Shown here piece by piece: positions 35,813 through 45,593 of a stretch of DNA of 64,000 nucleotides. Made by a program: the position numbers and the translations under genes. Position 1 is the stretch's first letter. Every line of letters begins with the position of its first letter. The DNA is taken from NCBI GenBank assembly GCA_017472325.1, contig JAFUQM010000026.1, positions 33,437 to 97,436 on the forward strand, given 5' to 3'. This DNA comes from Lachnospiraceae bacterium (lineage in GTDB: Bacteria > Bacillota > Clostridia > Lachnospirales > Lachnospiraceae). The notes below the pieces were generated by a model. It had not been told where the DNA came from. It ran no database searches and saw only the letters and a program-made list of their open reading frames with translations.

Positions 35813-37486
35813 TTATACTTCCATGATAATTGGTAATATCATCGGACGTCTCTTTGTTTTCTTCCATACATAATCACCTAAAGCATCTTTAATGGTAGAC
35901 TTAATCTTGCCCCAGTCGCTGATACCTCTATTTAAGCAGGAAAGTGTTGCACTTTCAATCACTTCTCTTGCCTCTTCCATCAACTCATCTGATTCTCTCA
36001 CATAAACAAATCCTCGTGAGACAATGTCTGGTCCCGCAACCAGTTCCCCGCTTGTCTGTTCCAATGCCAAAACAGCAATAAGAATACCATCTTCTGCCAG
36101 ATGCTGTCTATCCCGTAAAACAATATTACCTACATCTCCAACACCAAGACCATCTACAAAAATAGAACCAACCGGAACTTTTCCTGTAATATTTGCACTC
36201 ATGTCATCCACTTCCAGAACCTCACCTGAAGAAAGTATAAAAATATTCTCTTTCTCAATGCCAAGTTCCTGTGCAAGAGTTGCCTGTGCTTTTAAGTGTT
36301 TATAATCTCCATGAATTGGAATTGCATATTTGGGTTGTACCAATGTATAAATCAGCTTAATCTCTTCTCGGCACGCATGTCCCGAAACATGCGCATCCTG
36401 GAAGATCACATCCGCACCTTTTACCGAAAGCTCATTGATTACTTTTGTAACTGCTTTTTCATTCCCTGGTATTGGATTGGATGAGAAAATAACCGTATCA
36501 TTTGGTCCAATCGAAATTTTCTTGTGTATGTTGCTTGCCATACGGCTTAATGCCGCCATACTTTCACCCTGGCTACCTGTAGTAATGATAACCGTTTTAT
36601 TATCTGGGTAGTTTTTCAGTTGTTCTATGTCAATCAGTGTATTCTCAGGAATATTCAAATATCCCAGACTGGAAGCTGTGTCAATGACATTGACCATACT
36701 TCTTCCTTCCACAACAACTTTTCTATCGTATTTATAAGCAGAGTTAATAATCTGCTGCACTCTGTCTACATTGGATGCAAATGTTGCAATAATAATTCTT
36801 GTGTTGCTATGCTCGGCAAAAATCGTGTCAAATATTCTACCCAACGACTTTTCCGACTGCGTAAAGCCTGGACGTTCTGCATTTGTACTATCACACATCA
36901 GTGCAAGAACACCCTTTTTACCAATTTCTGCAAATCTCTGTAAATCAATAGAATCACCATACACCGGTGTATAGTCAACTTTAAAGTCACCTGTATGCAC
37001 AACAGTACCTGCTGGTGAATAAATTGCAAGCGCCGCTGCATCAACAATGCTATGATTGGTTTTGATAAATTCAATTCTAAACTGTCCTAAATTAATTGAC
37101 TGTCCAAATTTAACAACCTTACGTTTTGTCACATTCATAAGGTTATGTTCTTTTAATTTATTCTCAATAATACCCATCGTCAACTTTGTTGCATAAATTG
37201 GTACATTGATTTTTTTTAATACATATGGCAATGCACCGATATGGTCTTCATGTCCATGTGTAATCATAAAACCTTTTACTTTATCAATATTCTCTTCTAA
37301 ATATGTGACATCCGGAATCACAAGATCAATCCCCAGCATATCATCCTCTGGAAATGCCAGACCGCAATCGACTACAATAATACTGTCTTCAAATTCAAAA
37401 GCTGTAATATTAAGTCCAATCTGCTCCAAGCCTCCCAGCGGAATTATTTTTAGCTTCGAGCCATTCTTATTCTCTTTTTTCTTCAA
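35813..37486 (-). CDS. rnj: Ribonuclease J
   Basis: Metallo-beta-lactamase-fold ribonuclease with endonuclease and 5'-3' exonuclease activity, a core enzyme of mRNA decay. The zinc motif is THGHEDHIGALPYV; later motifs include the HTGDFKVD loop, PGNEKAVTKVINEL and the beta-CASP region. The length of 557 is normal. The start is set at TTG 37486, because GGAGG lies seven bases upstream; a TTG at 37501 lies before that site. DUF1292 precedes it and the YlbF-like gene follows. Confidence 0.93.
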   Translation of the reverse strand: MKKKENKNGSKLKIIPLGGLEQIGLNITAFEFEDSIIVVDCGLAFPEDDMLGIDLVIPDVTYLEENIDKVKGFMITHGHEDHIGALPYVLKKINVPIYATKLTMGIIENKLKEHNLMNVTKRKVVKFGQSINLGQFRIEFIKTNHSIVDAAALAIYSPAGTVVHTGDFKVDYTPVYGDSIDLQRFAEIGKKGVLALMCDSTNAERPGFTQSEKSLGRIFDTIFAEHSNTRIIIATFASNVDRVQQIINSAYKYDRKVVVEGRSMVNVIDTASSLGYLNIPENTLIDIEQLKNYPDNKTVIITTGSQGESMAALSRMASNIHKKISIGPNDTVIFSSNPIPGNEKAVTKVINELSVKGADVIFQDAHVSGHACREEIKLIYTLVQPKYAIPIHGDYKHLKAQATLAQELGIEKENIFILSSGEVLEVDDMSANITGKVPVGSIFVDGLGVGDVGNIVLRDRQHLAEDGILIAVLALEQTSGELVAGPDIVSRGFVYVRESDELMEEAREVIESATLSCLNRGISDWGKIKSTIKDALGDYVWKKTKRRPMILPIIMEV

Positions 37487-37578
37487 ATAATCTTCCTCCA
37501 ATTCTTACATGCTCACAGCGAAAATAACAGTCTGTTTCAATAAAACAGCCTGTCTGTATCTTTCGTATTTTACTTCTT

Positions 37579-37848
37579 TTATTCTTCGTTTTCTTCTACA
37601 AATTCAATGTCATCTAACAAATTAGAAAATACATCTGCCACAGCATGTAATTCCACATCATCTGACACAATTTCATAAATACTTTCTTCATCTTCTGGTC
37701 CTGCAACATCTTTTAAAATCAGTGCTTCTCCGTCCCCTTCTTCAAAATCTGTCACAAGAATGTATTTCTGTCCTGCAAGCTGTGTCTGTTCTAATACAAA
37801 AAATTCTACCGGTGCTTCTCCGTCCGGCATAAAAACAATCTTCTCCAC
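37579..37848 (-). CDS. DUF1292 (YrzB-like) acidic protein
   Basis: An 89-residue very acidic protein with the DUF1292 pattern (FFVLEQTQLAGQKYILVTD). It corresponds to yrzB, which follows ireB and ruvX in Bacillus; here it follows ruvX by 2 bases and precedes RNase J by about 90 bases. Function unknown. Confidence 0.85.
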   Translation of the reverse strand: MEKIVFMPDGEAPVEFFVLEQTQLAGQKYILVTDFEEGDGEALILKDVAGPEDEESIYEIVSDDVELHAVADVFSNLLDDIEFVEENEE

Positions 37849-37850
37849 GT

Positions 37851-38282
37851 TTAATTCTCCTTATTCGCCCGATAATCCAAATATCCCTGCAAAATGAAAA
37901 CTGCCGCAATTTTATCTACGTGTTCTTTTCTATGTTCTCTGCGTATTCCTGCTTCTATCATTGCCTTGTCTGCAGCAACTGTTGTCAGGCGTTCATCCCA
38001 TGTATGTACTGTAAGACCTGTTCTTCTTTCTAACATTTCTTTGAAAGCCAGTGTCTTTTCTACTCTTTCACCAGCAGTATCATTCATATTCTTTGGTAGT
38101 CCTAATACGATTTCTGCCACCTCATATTCCACAATCAATGCTTCAATTGCTGCAAGTGTCTGGCGTAATTTGTTCTCATCTTTTCTTCTAATAATGTCAA
38201 TTCCCTGCGCTGTAATAAGCAACGCATCACTAATGGCAACTCCTACTGTTTTAGAGCCAAAATCCAATCCCATAATACGCAT
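37851..38282 (-). CDS. ruvX: YqgF/RuvX-like Holliday junction resolvase-family protein
   Basis: RNase H-fold nuclease of 143 residues, proposed to act in rRNA 5' processing and perhaps Holliday junction resolution. Motifs are [38 protein letters not shown] and [15 protein letters not shown], which carry the acidic catalytic residues. It follows ireB by 23 bases. Confidence 0.93.
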   Translation of the reverse strand: MRIMGLDFGSKTVGVAISDALLITAQGIDIIRRKDENKLRQTLAAIEALIVEYEVAEIVLGLPKNMNDTAGERVEKTLAFKEMLERRTGLTVHTWDERLTTVAADKAMIEAGIRREHRKEHVDKIAAVFILQGYLDYRANKEN

Positions 38283-38305
38283 ATGAATGTCTTGCCTTTC
38301 TCTTC

Positions 38306-38569
38306 CTATTCCCAGCCGTTGTTCTTAATATATTCTGTCAGCATCTCTTCTACAAGCTCATCTCTTTCTACTTTCATAATCAGACTTCTTGCGTTTTTAT
38401 GACTTGTAATATAAGTTGGATCGCCTGACATAATATACCCTACAATCTGGTTTACAGGATTGTATCCTTTCTCTGTTAATGCTTCGTATACTGTAGAGAG
38501 CACTACCTTCACGCCTGTTTCCGGTTCTGTCTCTACTCTAAAAAATTGTGTATGTCCTAAATCCTGCAT
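38306..38569 (-). CDS. ireB: IreB-family regulatory phosphoprotein (UPF0297)
   Basis: An 87-residue protein almost identical in layout to IreB, the substrate of the Ser/Thr kinase IreK in enterococci, which controls intrinsic beta-lactam resistance and cell-wall homeostasis. Motifs are [34 protein letters not shown] and [11 protein letters not shown]. The threonines near the N-terminus (TQFF) are the likely phosphosites. It is the second gene of the yrr-type cluster, after mtaB. Confidence 0.93.
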   Translation of the reverse strand: MQDLGHTQFFRVETEPETGVKVVLSTVYEALTEKGYNPVNQIVGYIMSGDPTYITSHKNARSLIMKVERDELVEEMLTEYIKNNGWE

Positions 38570-38646
38570 TTTTTCACACCCTTATCTATCTGTCTTTTAT
38601 AAAATACTATTTTTTATTTTACTCTATTTTTAAGGAAAGTTCAACG

Positions 38647-40008
38647 TTATTCTTTCGGCACCACAAGCAGTATATCATCTGTTAACATCTCATCCGCAAT
38701 CCCTTGCATCAAGACATTAGACAAATCTTCCTTCGTTCTGACTGCTACCTTTACGTATTCTTTTGTATGCCCTACCATATAGGACACTCCATCCATTATC
38801 TTTGTTTCTTCTAATAAAATAGAAACTTCTTTCCCTAAAAAACTCTGTCTGTATTCCTGAGAATGTCTTTGTTCCATTGCAAGAAGTCTATTGCTTCTCT
38901 CGGCTTTCTTAGTATCCGTCACCTGCTCTGGCATAACTGCCGCAGGAGTTCCCTGTCGTTTAGAATATTTAAATATGTGCATTTCATATAATTTTATCTG
39001 TTCTAAGAATTGTTCACATACTGCAAATTCTTCCTCTGTTTCTCCCGGAAAACCTACAATAACATCAGTTGTAATTGCCGGATTGGAAAAATATCGACGA
39101 AGGAGTTCCACTTTTTCATAGTATTCACCTGATGTATAGTGCCTATTCATCCGTTTTAGTGTCTCATCACAACCACTTTGCAGTGACAAATGAAAATGCG
39201 GACATATTTTAGGCATCTTGCTCAGTTCACTCGCAAACACTTCTGATACAATACGCGGCTCCAAAGAACCAAGACGAATTCTCTCAATTCCTTTCACTTC
39301 ATGAATTGCCTGTACCAATTTTAAGAAAAAGTTTTCTTCATATGCCAGGTTTCTCGCGCTCATATAATCTGCAGTATCATTTCTTACAAAATCAATTCCA
39401 TAAGAACTAATGTGAATTCCCGTCAGAACAATTTCTTTATAACCAGCCTCAGCAAGTCCCTTCACTTCTTCTATAATATCTTCCTGTTTTCTACTGCGAA
39501 TACGTCCCCTGGCATATGGAATGATGCAATAAGAACAAAACTGATTACAACCATCCTGAATCTTAATATAAGCACGTGTATGCTCTGCCGTATGCGTTAA
39601 ACGCATCTCCTCATAGATGTCAGTATGATTAATATCGATAATAGAATCTTGTGGTTTTCTTCTAGTTTCTAAAAATTCTTCCATAATCGGAATCAAATCT
39701 TTTTTTCGGTTATTCCCAATCGCAAGATCGATACAAGCATCCTGCTCTACCGTCTCTGTCCCCGTCTGAACATAACATCCAACCGCTATCACCACTGCAT
39801 CTGGATTCATTTTTTTAGCTCGATGCAACATCTGTCTGCTCTTTCTGTCCGCAATATTTGTGACAGTACACGTATTTACGATATATATATCGGCAACTTG
39901 ATCAAATGATACAATATTGTAACCTTTTTCTTGTAACATTTGTTGCATTACGTCAAATTCATAAGCGTTCACTTTGCATCCAAGATTGTGTAATGCTACA
40001 TTTTTCAT
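38647..40008 (-). CDS. mtaB: tRNA (t6A37) methylthiotransferase MtaB
   Basis: Radical SAM enzyme that converts t6A37 to ms2t6A37 in tRNA. The N-terminal UPF0004 domain (HNLGCKVNAYE, NTCTVTNIADRKSR, VGCYVQ) holds three Cys for one [4Fe-4S] cluster. The radical SAM motif is CNQFCSYCIIPYARGR at about residue 150. A C-terminal TRAM-like part is present. The ATG at 40008 has GAGGAATA upstream; an in-frame GTG at 40020 overlaps that site. It is divergent from the HPr-like gene and heads the yrr-type cluster. Confidence 0.95.
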   Translation of the reverse strand: MKNVALHNLGCKVNAYEFDVMQQMLQEKGYNIVSFDQVADIYIVNTCTVTNIADRKSRQMLHRAKKMNPDAVVIAVGCYVQTGTETVEQDACIDLAIGNNRKKDLIPIMEEFLETRRKPQDSIIDINHTDIYEEMRLTHTAEHTRAYIKIQDGCNQFCSYCIIPYARGRIRSRKQEDIIEEVKGLAEAGYKEIVLTGIHISSYGIDFVRNDTADYMSARNLAYEENFFLKLVQAIHEVKGIERIRLGSLEPRIVSEVFASELSKMPKICPHFHLSLQSGCDETLKRMNRHYTSGEYYEKVELLRRYFSNPAITTDVIVGFPGETEEEFAVCEQFLEQIKLYEMHIFKYSKRQGTPAAVMPEQVTDTKKAERSNRLLAMEQRHSQEYRQSFLGKEVSILLEETKIMDGVSYMVGHTKEYVKVAVRTKEDLSNVLMQGIADEMLTDDILLVVPKE

Positions 40009-40041
40009 ATTATTCCTCACATTTTTTGTAATGTTTTATTA

Positions 40042-40073
40042 TTGACTTTTATTCCCAATACCATTAGTATAGT
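40042..40073 (+). promoter_or_regulatory. Probable promoter of the HPr-like gene
   Basis: TTGACT at 40042-40047 and TAGTAT at 40065-40070 with a 17-base spacer; a TATAGT three bases further would give 20. The start codon lies 38 bases on, preceded by AAGGAGG. Confidence 0.5.
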
Positions 40074-40110
40074 AACAGAAGGTATGAACCACACAAGGAG
40101 GTAAATTACA

Positions 40111-40341
40111 ATGAAAACAGTACAAATTTCTTTAAATTCTATTGATAAGGTAAAATCATTTGTTAATGATATTACAAAATTTGACTATGATTTCGATTTA
40201 GTATCAGGCAGATACGTAATCGATGCAAAATCTATCATGGGTATCTTCAGTTTAGATTTATCTAAACCAATCGATTTAAATATTCATTCTGAAGATAATG
40301 CTGACGAAGTACTTGAAGCATTAAAACCATACTTAGTATAA
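40111..40341 (+). CDS. HPr-like protein lacking the active-site histidine
   Basis: A 76-residue protein of HPr fold, on the plus strand, monocistronic with its own promoter and terminator. The region YVIDAKSIMGIFSLDL is the HPr Ser46 segment (Ser41 here, in AKSIMGI), and the C-terminal helix is DNADEVLEALKPYL. The GLHARP loop with the PTS phosphorylation site His15 is replaced by SIDKVKSF, about six residues shorter. It cannot carry sugar-PTS phosphate but may be a target of HprK, encoded at 57 kb. AAGGAGG precedes the ATG. Confidence 0.9.
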   Translation: MKTVQISLNSIDKVKSFVNDITKFDYDFDLVSGRYVIDAKSIMGIFSLDLSKPIDLNIHSEDNADEVLEALKPYLV

Positions 40342-40368
40342 TCAGATTGTACATCAAAAGAATGACGA

Positions 40369-40396
40369 GGCAGATGCAAAGCATCTGTCTTTTTTC
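40369..40396 (+). terminator. Terminator of the HPr-like gene
   Basis: CAGATGC (40371-40377) pairs with GCATCTG (40381-40387) around AAA, followed by TCTTTTTTC. Confidence 0.92.
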
Positions 40397-40433
40397 TTTG
40401 TTACCCCACAATCATTTGCAAAAGAAACACTAA

Positions 40434-40466
40434 GGCAATGCCCATTGGCTGGCAATAGGCATTGCC
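40434..40466 (-). terminator. Hairpin after thiI, probable terminator
   Basis: GGCAATGCC (40434-40442) and GGCATTGCC (40458-40466) form a nine-base stem, nine bases after the thiI stop. The minus strand downstream reads TTAGTGTTTC, a poor U-tract; the plus strand reads CTCTTTTG, so it may act in both directions. Confidence 0.65.
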
Positions 40467-40474
40467 CTCTTTTG

Positions 40475-41659
40475 TTACTCTGACTTTACAATGATTACTT
40501 CTTTTGTCTCAAGTGCTGTATGAACAAGCGCATCAATATTCTCTGCAAGATTTTCTTCGTGACGTTTGATGACATTCAGATTCGGTTTCGTTACCGGATG
40601 TTTCGCTACGAAAATAGTACAGCAGTCTTCGTATGGCAGAATCGATGTCTCATACGTATCAATCTTCTCTGAGATATCTACGATTTCCTGCTTGTCCATA
40701 CCAATCAACGGACGGAATACAGGCATAGTACATACTTCATTTGTAACTGCAAGTGAATGCATAGTCTGGGATGCCACCTGTCCAATACTTTCTCCAGTAA
40801 TAAGTCCAAGACATTCTGTTTCCTGTGCAATCTGTTCTGCAATTTTCATCATATAACGACGCATAATAATCGTCAGCTCTTCATGTGGACATTTTTCATA
40901 GATATACAATTGGATATCTGTGAAGTTTACAACATGAAGATAGATTGGTCCCGTATAACGAGACACCAGTCTTGCAAGGTCAACTACTTTCTGTTTTGCT
41001 CTTTCACTTGTATATGGTGGTGCATGAAAATAAACTGCATCAATTTTTACACCACGCTTTGCTATCATGTAACCGGCAACAGGAGAATCAATACCGCCCG
41101 ATAAAAGTAACATCGCTTTTCCATTCGTACCAACCGGCATGCCTCCTGGTCCCGGGATAATTTCAGAATAAATATAAATTTTCTCACGAATCTCAATATT
41201 TAACATAATATCTGGATTGTGTACATCCACTGACATCTCTGGAAACGCATCTAAAATAATGCCACCCATCTCCATATTAATCTCTGTAGAATCCAGTGGA
41301 TAATTTTTTCTTGCTCTTCTTGCTGCTACTTTGAAGGTTTTATTTCTATCCGGATAAACATCTCTGATATAAGCAACAACATCCTCACCTAATTTTTCAA
41401 AGCCTTCATCTTCTACGTATACAACAGGACAAATGCCTGAAATACCAAAAACTGTTTTCAAATTCGCTACTGTTTCATCAAAATCAAACTCTGTCAGGGC
41501 ATCTACATAGATTCGTCCCTGTGTCTTACGAACCTTAAATTCTCCCTCGCATCTTTTTAACGCATATTTAATCTGTGTCACAAGTGCATCTTCAAAAACA
41601 TATCTATTTTTACCTTTTACGCCAATTTCGGCATACTTAATCAAAAATGCTGTAAACAT
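40475..41659 (-). CDS. thiI: tRNA 4-thiouridine synthetase ThiI (no rhodanese domain)
   Basis: Adenylates U8 of tRNA for thiolation and can supply sulfur for thiamine. Domains in order: ferredoxin-like and THUMP part (1-170), then the PP-loop ATPase (LLLSGGIDSPVAGYM at about 185). The 394-residue length shows there is no C-terminal rhodanese domain, so sulfur must come directly from a cysteine desulfurase. The neighbouring NifS-like gene is a good candidate. It is the last gene of the patatin-uppP-prmA-rsmE-NifS operon. Confidence 0.95.
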   Translation of the reverse strand: MFTAFLIKYAEIGVKGKNRYVFEDALVTQIKYALKRCEGEFKVRKTQGRIYVDALTEFDFDETVANLKTVFGISGICPVVYVEDEGFEKLGEDVVAYIRDVYPDRNKTFKVAARRARKNYPLDSTEINMEMGGIILDAFPEMSVDVHNPDIMLNIEIREKIYIYSEIIPGPGGMPVGTNGKAMLLLSGGIDSPVAGYMIAKRGVKIDAVYFHAPPYTSERAKQKVVDLARLVSRYTGPIYLHVVNFTDIQLYIYEKCPHEELTIIMRRYMMKIAEQIAQETECLGLITGESIGQVASQTMHSLAVTNEVCTMPVFRPLIGMDKQEIVDISEKIDTYETSILPYEDCCTIFVAKHPVTKPNLNVIKRHEENLAENIDALVHTALETKEVIIVKSE

Positions 41660-41746
41660 AACAATATTTTTTCCTTTCCGTAATCTGTAAGCTCTGGCTC
41701 ACAATTCAAATTCTAGTATTTCATAGCTTCGTACTATCACTATTTG

Positions 41747-42901
41747 CTAACGTCTTGTATATTTTCTAAGCATTGGTATCATATCATACATCGCCTGTAA
41801 AGTATAGTTTATCTCTTCCATTGTTGTAAAGACTGAAAAACTAAACCGAATCGTAGAGTCTAACAAATCCTTTTCTACGCCAATTGCCTGCAAAGTCGCA
41901 GATGTGGTTGCTTTTTTGGCTGCACATGCACTACCTGCTGATACATAGATTCCTTTATCTTCCAGCGCATGCAACATCACTTCACTGCGAATTCCTCGTA
42001 TAGACACGCTGACAATATGCGGCGCACTGTCTCGCTCTGTCAGTCCATTGACATACACATCCGGAATCATCGTTACACCCTTGATAAAAGCATGTTTGAT
42101 TGCATACAGATTTTCCACTTCTTCCTCTAAATGTGCATAAATCTCTTCCACAGCTTTACCAAGACCTGCAATTCCAGGAACATTCTCTGTACCAGAACGC
42201 AGTCCCTTTTGCTGACCGCCACCATACACAATTGGTTTGATCTTCACTTTGTCATCTACATACAAAAATCCAATTCCTTTTGGTCCATGAATCTTATGCC
42301 CACTAACTGAAAGCATATCAATGTGCATTTTCTTTGGATAAATTCTAAATTTACCAAATCCCTGCACTGCATCAACATGGAATAAAATTCTTGGATTGAT
42401 TTTCTTAATCAATCGACCCGCTTCTTCAATTGGCTGTAATGCCCCCATTTCATTGTTCGTATGCATAATAGATACAAGAATGGTGTCCGGTCTGATTGCT
42501 CTCTGTAAATCTTCCAGCCTGATTTGTCCCGTTTTACCAACCGGAAGATATGTCACTTCAAATCCCTGTTCTTCTAAGTATTTCATTGTCTGCAAAATTG
42601 CAGGATGTTCTATTCTCGTTGTAATAAGATGTCTGCCCGCTCTGTAATTCGCCCTTGCTGCTCCAATGAGCGCCATATTATCTGCTTCTGTTCCACCAGA
42701 AGTAAAATAAATTTCTTTTTCATTTACTTTCAGTGTTCTTGCAATGATATCCTTTGCCTGGCGAACATATTGTTCTGCTTCGACACCTTTCATGTGCATA
42801 CTGGAAGGATTGCCATAATCCTCACACATAACCTTTGCCACTAACGCTCCAACGCTTTCAAAACTTCGTGTTGTGGCAGAGTTATCCAGATAAACTTCCA
42901 T
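41747..42901 (-). CDS. Cysteine desulfurase (NifS/IscS-like)
   Basis: PLP enzyme of 384 residues that removes sulfur from cysteine as a persulfide. The PLP-lysine is in SVSGHKIHGPKGIGFLYV, and the reactive Cys is in SAGSACAAKKAT. The N-terminus VYLDNSATTR is typical. The start at ATG 42901 has GGTGGGAG upstream. It lies upstream of thiI with an 87-base gap, which suggests that it is the sulfur donor for ThiI (the Bacillus NifZ-ThiI pair is the precedent). Confidence 0.94.
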   Translation of the reverse strand: MEVYLDNSATTRSFESVGALVAKVMCEDYGNPSSMHMKGVEAEQYVRQAKDIIARTLKVNEKEIYFTSGGTEADNMALIGAARANYRAGRHLITTRIEHPAILQTMKYLEEQGFEVTYLPVGKTGQIRLEDLQRAIRPDTILVSIMHTNNEMGALQPIEEAGRLIKKINPRILFHVDAVQGFGKFRIYPKKMHIDMLSVSGHKIHGPKGIGFLYVDDKVKIKPIVYGGGQQKGLRSGTENVPGIAGLGKAVEEIYAHLEEEVENLYAIKHAFIKGVTMIPDVYVNGLTERDSAPHIVSVSIRGIRSEVMLHALEDKGIYVSAGSACAAKKATTSATLQAIGVEKDLLDSTIRFSFSVFTTMEEINYTLQAMYDMIPMLRKYTRR

Positions 42902-42956
42902 ATTTCTCCCACCTGTCATTTATCATCTTATATAAAGTTATATATTTATAATATGC

Positions 42957-43697
42957 CTATATTTCCAAGCGGTACATAATCCACGCCAAAACTGTAAATC
43001 CAGCTGTCTCTGTACGCAAAATTCTTTTGCCTAACGTCACCGGCATAACACCCGCTTCCTGTGCTGCCACTACTTCAGATTCTTCAAATCCACCTTCTGG
43101 ACCAATAAAAATTGCCACAGACTGCCCCGACTGTATACTTTCGACGATTGCTTTTGTATTATCCATGCCCTCTGCCAACTCATATGGAATAATTCTGACA
43201 TCCATGTCAGAAGCATATTGAATTGCTTCTTTCATTGTCATCACATCCGTCACACAAGGGATAATCCGACGTTTGCTCTGTTTTGCCGCTGCCTCTGCAA
43301 TTGCCTGCCACCTTGCAATTTTGTTTTTGGCTTTCTTATCATCCAGTTTTACAACTGCACGCTTTGTAGACATTGGGATAATTTCGTACACCCCAAGTTC
43401 TACTGCTTTTTGGATAATCAATTCCATCTTGTCCGCTTTCGGGAGTCCCTGGAACAAATATACCCTTGCAGGAAGTTCCAATCCATCTTCCTTAATAAAA
43501 CGAAGCGTACAACGCACTTCGGTATCTGTTATCTCCTCAATTCCACAGCGGTATTCTTTGCCATCCACGCCATTGCTGACTGCGATTTCTTCCCCCAGCT
43601 TCATTCGGAGAACATTTTTTATATGATTTACGTCACCGCCTGTAATCACAATTGTTTTATCTTGTATCTGCTCTGGCTCAACAAAAAACTGATACAT
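42957..43697 (-). CDS. rsmE: 16S rRNA m3U1498 methyltransferase RsmE
   Basis: SPOUT-class methyltransferase of 246 residues that modifies U1498 in 16S rRNA. An N-terminal PUA-like part (MYQFFVEPEQIQDKTIVITGGDVNHIKNVLR) precedes the knotted domain with FIGPEGGFEESEV and LGKRILRTETAGFTVLAWIM, the SAM-binding knot. The ATG at 43697 has GCAGGAAA upstream. It follows prmA by about 70 bases; this pairing is frequent in Firmicutes. Confidence 0.94.
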   Translation of the reverse strand: MYQFFVEPEQIQDKTIVITGGDVNHIKNVLRMKLGEEIAVSNGVDGKEYRCGIEEITDTEVRCTLRFIKEDGLELPARVYLFQGLPKADKMELIIQKAVELGVYEIIPMSTKRAVVKLDDKKAKNKIARWQAIAEAAAKQSKRRIIPCVTDVMTMKEAIQYASDMDVRIIPYELAEGMDNTKAIVESIQSGQSVAIFIGPEGGFEESEVVAAQEAGVMPVTLGKRILRTETAGFTVLAWIMYRLEI

Positions 43698-43769
43698 CGT
43701 ATTTCCTGCCCTTCTATCAGCCAATTTTCTATGTCAAAATACTTTATTACATCTTGATAGCAGCCAATC

Positions 43770-44729
43770 TTATGACTTACGCGCTGTAACACTTACCCAT
43801 TCACCCTGATAAGTTACTTCAAGCACTTCTAATCCTGCTGCCTTCACAGCTTCCACAACGGTTTCTTCTTTATCATCAATAATACCGGAGGTAATATAAA
43901 GACCACCTTGTTTCATCTGATTTACGATGACAGGCGTTAACGGCACAAGCACATCCGCCAGTATGTTTGCGACAACAATGTCATATTTTTCATAGCCAAC
44001 CGCATCCTGCACTTCTTTTTCCGTAATAATATTACCAATCATAACTTCAAAATCTTCCGGATTGATATTGTTTGCTTCCATATTCTCTTTGGTAGCCTCA
44101 ATTGCGCATGGGTCAAGATCAGTTCCCTTTGCCTTTTTTGCACCAAACATCAACGCTAAAATAGCTAAGATTCCACTGCCACATCCTACATCAAGCAATT
44201 CCGTTTCTGGTGTCACATATTTCTTTAACTGGCGAATACATAACTGCGTCGTCTCATGCATACCTGTTCCAAATGCCGTACCCGGGTCAATGTGTAGTAT
44301 CATCTTGCCCTTATCTTCCTCTTTTACTTCTTCCCATGAAGGAATTACAAGCAAATCATCTATATAAAACTGATGAAAATATTCTTTCCAGTTATTAATC
44401 CAATCAATGTCCTCTGTTTCATCTACTGTAATTGTACCTTCACCGACATCCATAAACATACGGAGTCCATCTAGTTCTTCTTTTACATTGTTTACAATTT
44501 CTTCTACATTCACGTTTCCATCATCTTCTACAAAAAAGCTCAGGTATGCAATACCGTCATCCTCCTGCGTCTCAGGCAAGATGTCAACAAACATCTGCTC
44601 TTTTTCATATGCTGTAAGAGGTACTTTATCCTCAATCTGCGCACCTTCCAACCCAATATCTTACAAGGTGCTAATAATAATATCTTCTGCTTCTGTTATT
44701 GTTTTAATTCTGAACTTAATCCACTTCAT
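43770..44729 (-). pseudogene. prmA: Ribosomal protein L11 methyltransferase PrmA with an in-frame TAA
   Basis: The frame from the ATG at 44729 reads MKWIKFRIKTITEAEDIIIS-TL, then a TAA at 44661-44663 (codon 23), then DIGLEGAQIEDKVPLT. The part on both sides matches the PrmA family, and the downstream part is intact for 293 further codons, with motif I LLDVGCGSGILAILALMFGAKKAKGTDLDP. In most relatives a Tyr or Cys codon (TAT, TAC, TGT) would be expected at this place, so one base change explains the stop. Translation could restart at a TTG at 44651, giving a protein missing 26 residues. It could be a real nonsense mutation, a sequencing error or a leaky stop. AAAAGGATA precedes the ATG. Loss of PrmA is not lethal in known bacteria. 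Confidence 0.88.
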
Positions 44730-44751
44730 CTCGTTATCTTATCCTTTTCTA

Positions 44752-45579
44752 TTATTGTACAACCGCGAAATACAAAAGCACTATAATACCTAATACAATG
44801 CGATACCAACCAAATACTTTAAAATCATGCTTTTTAATATAATCCATCAGGAACTTAATGACAATGACAGACACAACAAAAGCGGTTATCATTCCTGCCA
44901 ATAAGACCACAATCTCTAATCCCGTAAAATCAAAACCAAACTTTAACAGTTTTAAAAGACTTGCACCAAACATAACCGGAATCGCAAGGAAAAACGTAAA
45001 CTCTGCTGCCACTGTTCTAGATACTCCCAAAAGAAGCGCACCTACAATCGTTGCACCTGACCTCGAGGTTCCTGGAAATATTGCCGCAATTAACTGAAAC
45101 ACACCAATCATCAATGCTGTCTGGTATGTAAGCTGCGCCAAAGAGTTGATTTTTGCATTTTTTCCATGATTGCGAGTCTCTACTATAATAAAAGCAACAC
45201 CAAACAAAATCAACATTACAGCTACGGTTGTATAGTTATAAAACAATGCCTCCATCTGGTCCGAAAAAGCAACACCAATCACTGCTGCCGGCACACAAGA
45301 TACCAGTATTTTAAACCACAATGTCATAATGTCTTTTTTTATAAAAGCTTCGTTCTTCTTAAAAGAAAACGGAAAAATCTGATTCCAAAACAGAAGTACA
45401 ACGGCCATAATAGCACCAAGTTGTACAACAACTTCAAACATACTAAAGAATCCTTCCGAAACATTCTGGAAGCTGACAAATTCCTCTAACAGAATCATAT
45501 GTCCGGTACTGCTGACCGGAAGCCATTCTGTAATTCCCTCTACAATACCGAATAACACAGCTTTTAATACATCTAACAA
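44752..45579 (-). CDS. uppP: Undecaprenyl-diphosphate phosphatase UppP
   Basis: Polytopic membrane enzyme that recycles the lipid carrier of peptidoglycan synthesis and gives bacitracin resistance. The hallmark motifs are present: EGITEWLPVSSTGHMIL near the N-terminus and PGTSRSGATIVGALLLG at about residue 170. I set the start at TTG 45579, seven bases after GGAGGGG; a GTG at 45594 would contain that site. It overlaps nothing and follows the patatin gene by 14 bases. Confidence 0.94.
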   Translation of the reverse strand: MLDVLKAVLFGIVEGITEWLPVSSTGHMILLEEFVSFQNVSEGFFSMFEVVVQLGAIMAVVLLFWNQIFPFSFKKNEAFIKKDIMTLWFKILVSCVPAAVIGVAFSDQMEALFYNYTTVAVMLILFGVAFIIVETRNHGKNAKINSLAQLTYQTALMIGVFQLIAAIFPGTSRSGATIVGALLLGVSRTVAAEFTFFLAIPVMFGASLLKLLKFGFDFTGLEIVVLLAGMITAFVVSVIVIKFLMDYIKKHDFKVFGWYRIVLGIIVLLYFAVVQ

Positions 45580-45593
45580 AACTTTCCCCTCCA

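Noticed and set aside
43218..43757. Open frame of 179 residues on the plus strand
   Set aside because: It is antisense to rsmE and its sequence looks like a shadow translation.
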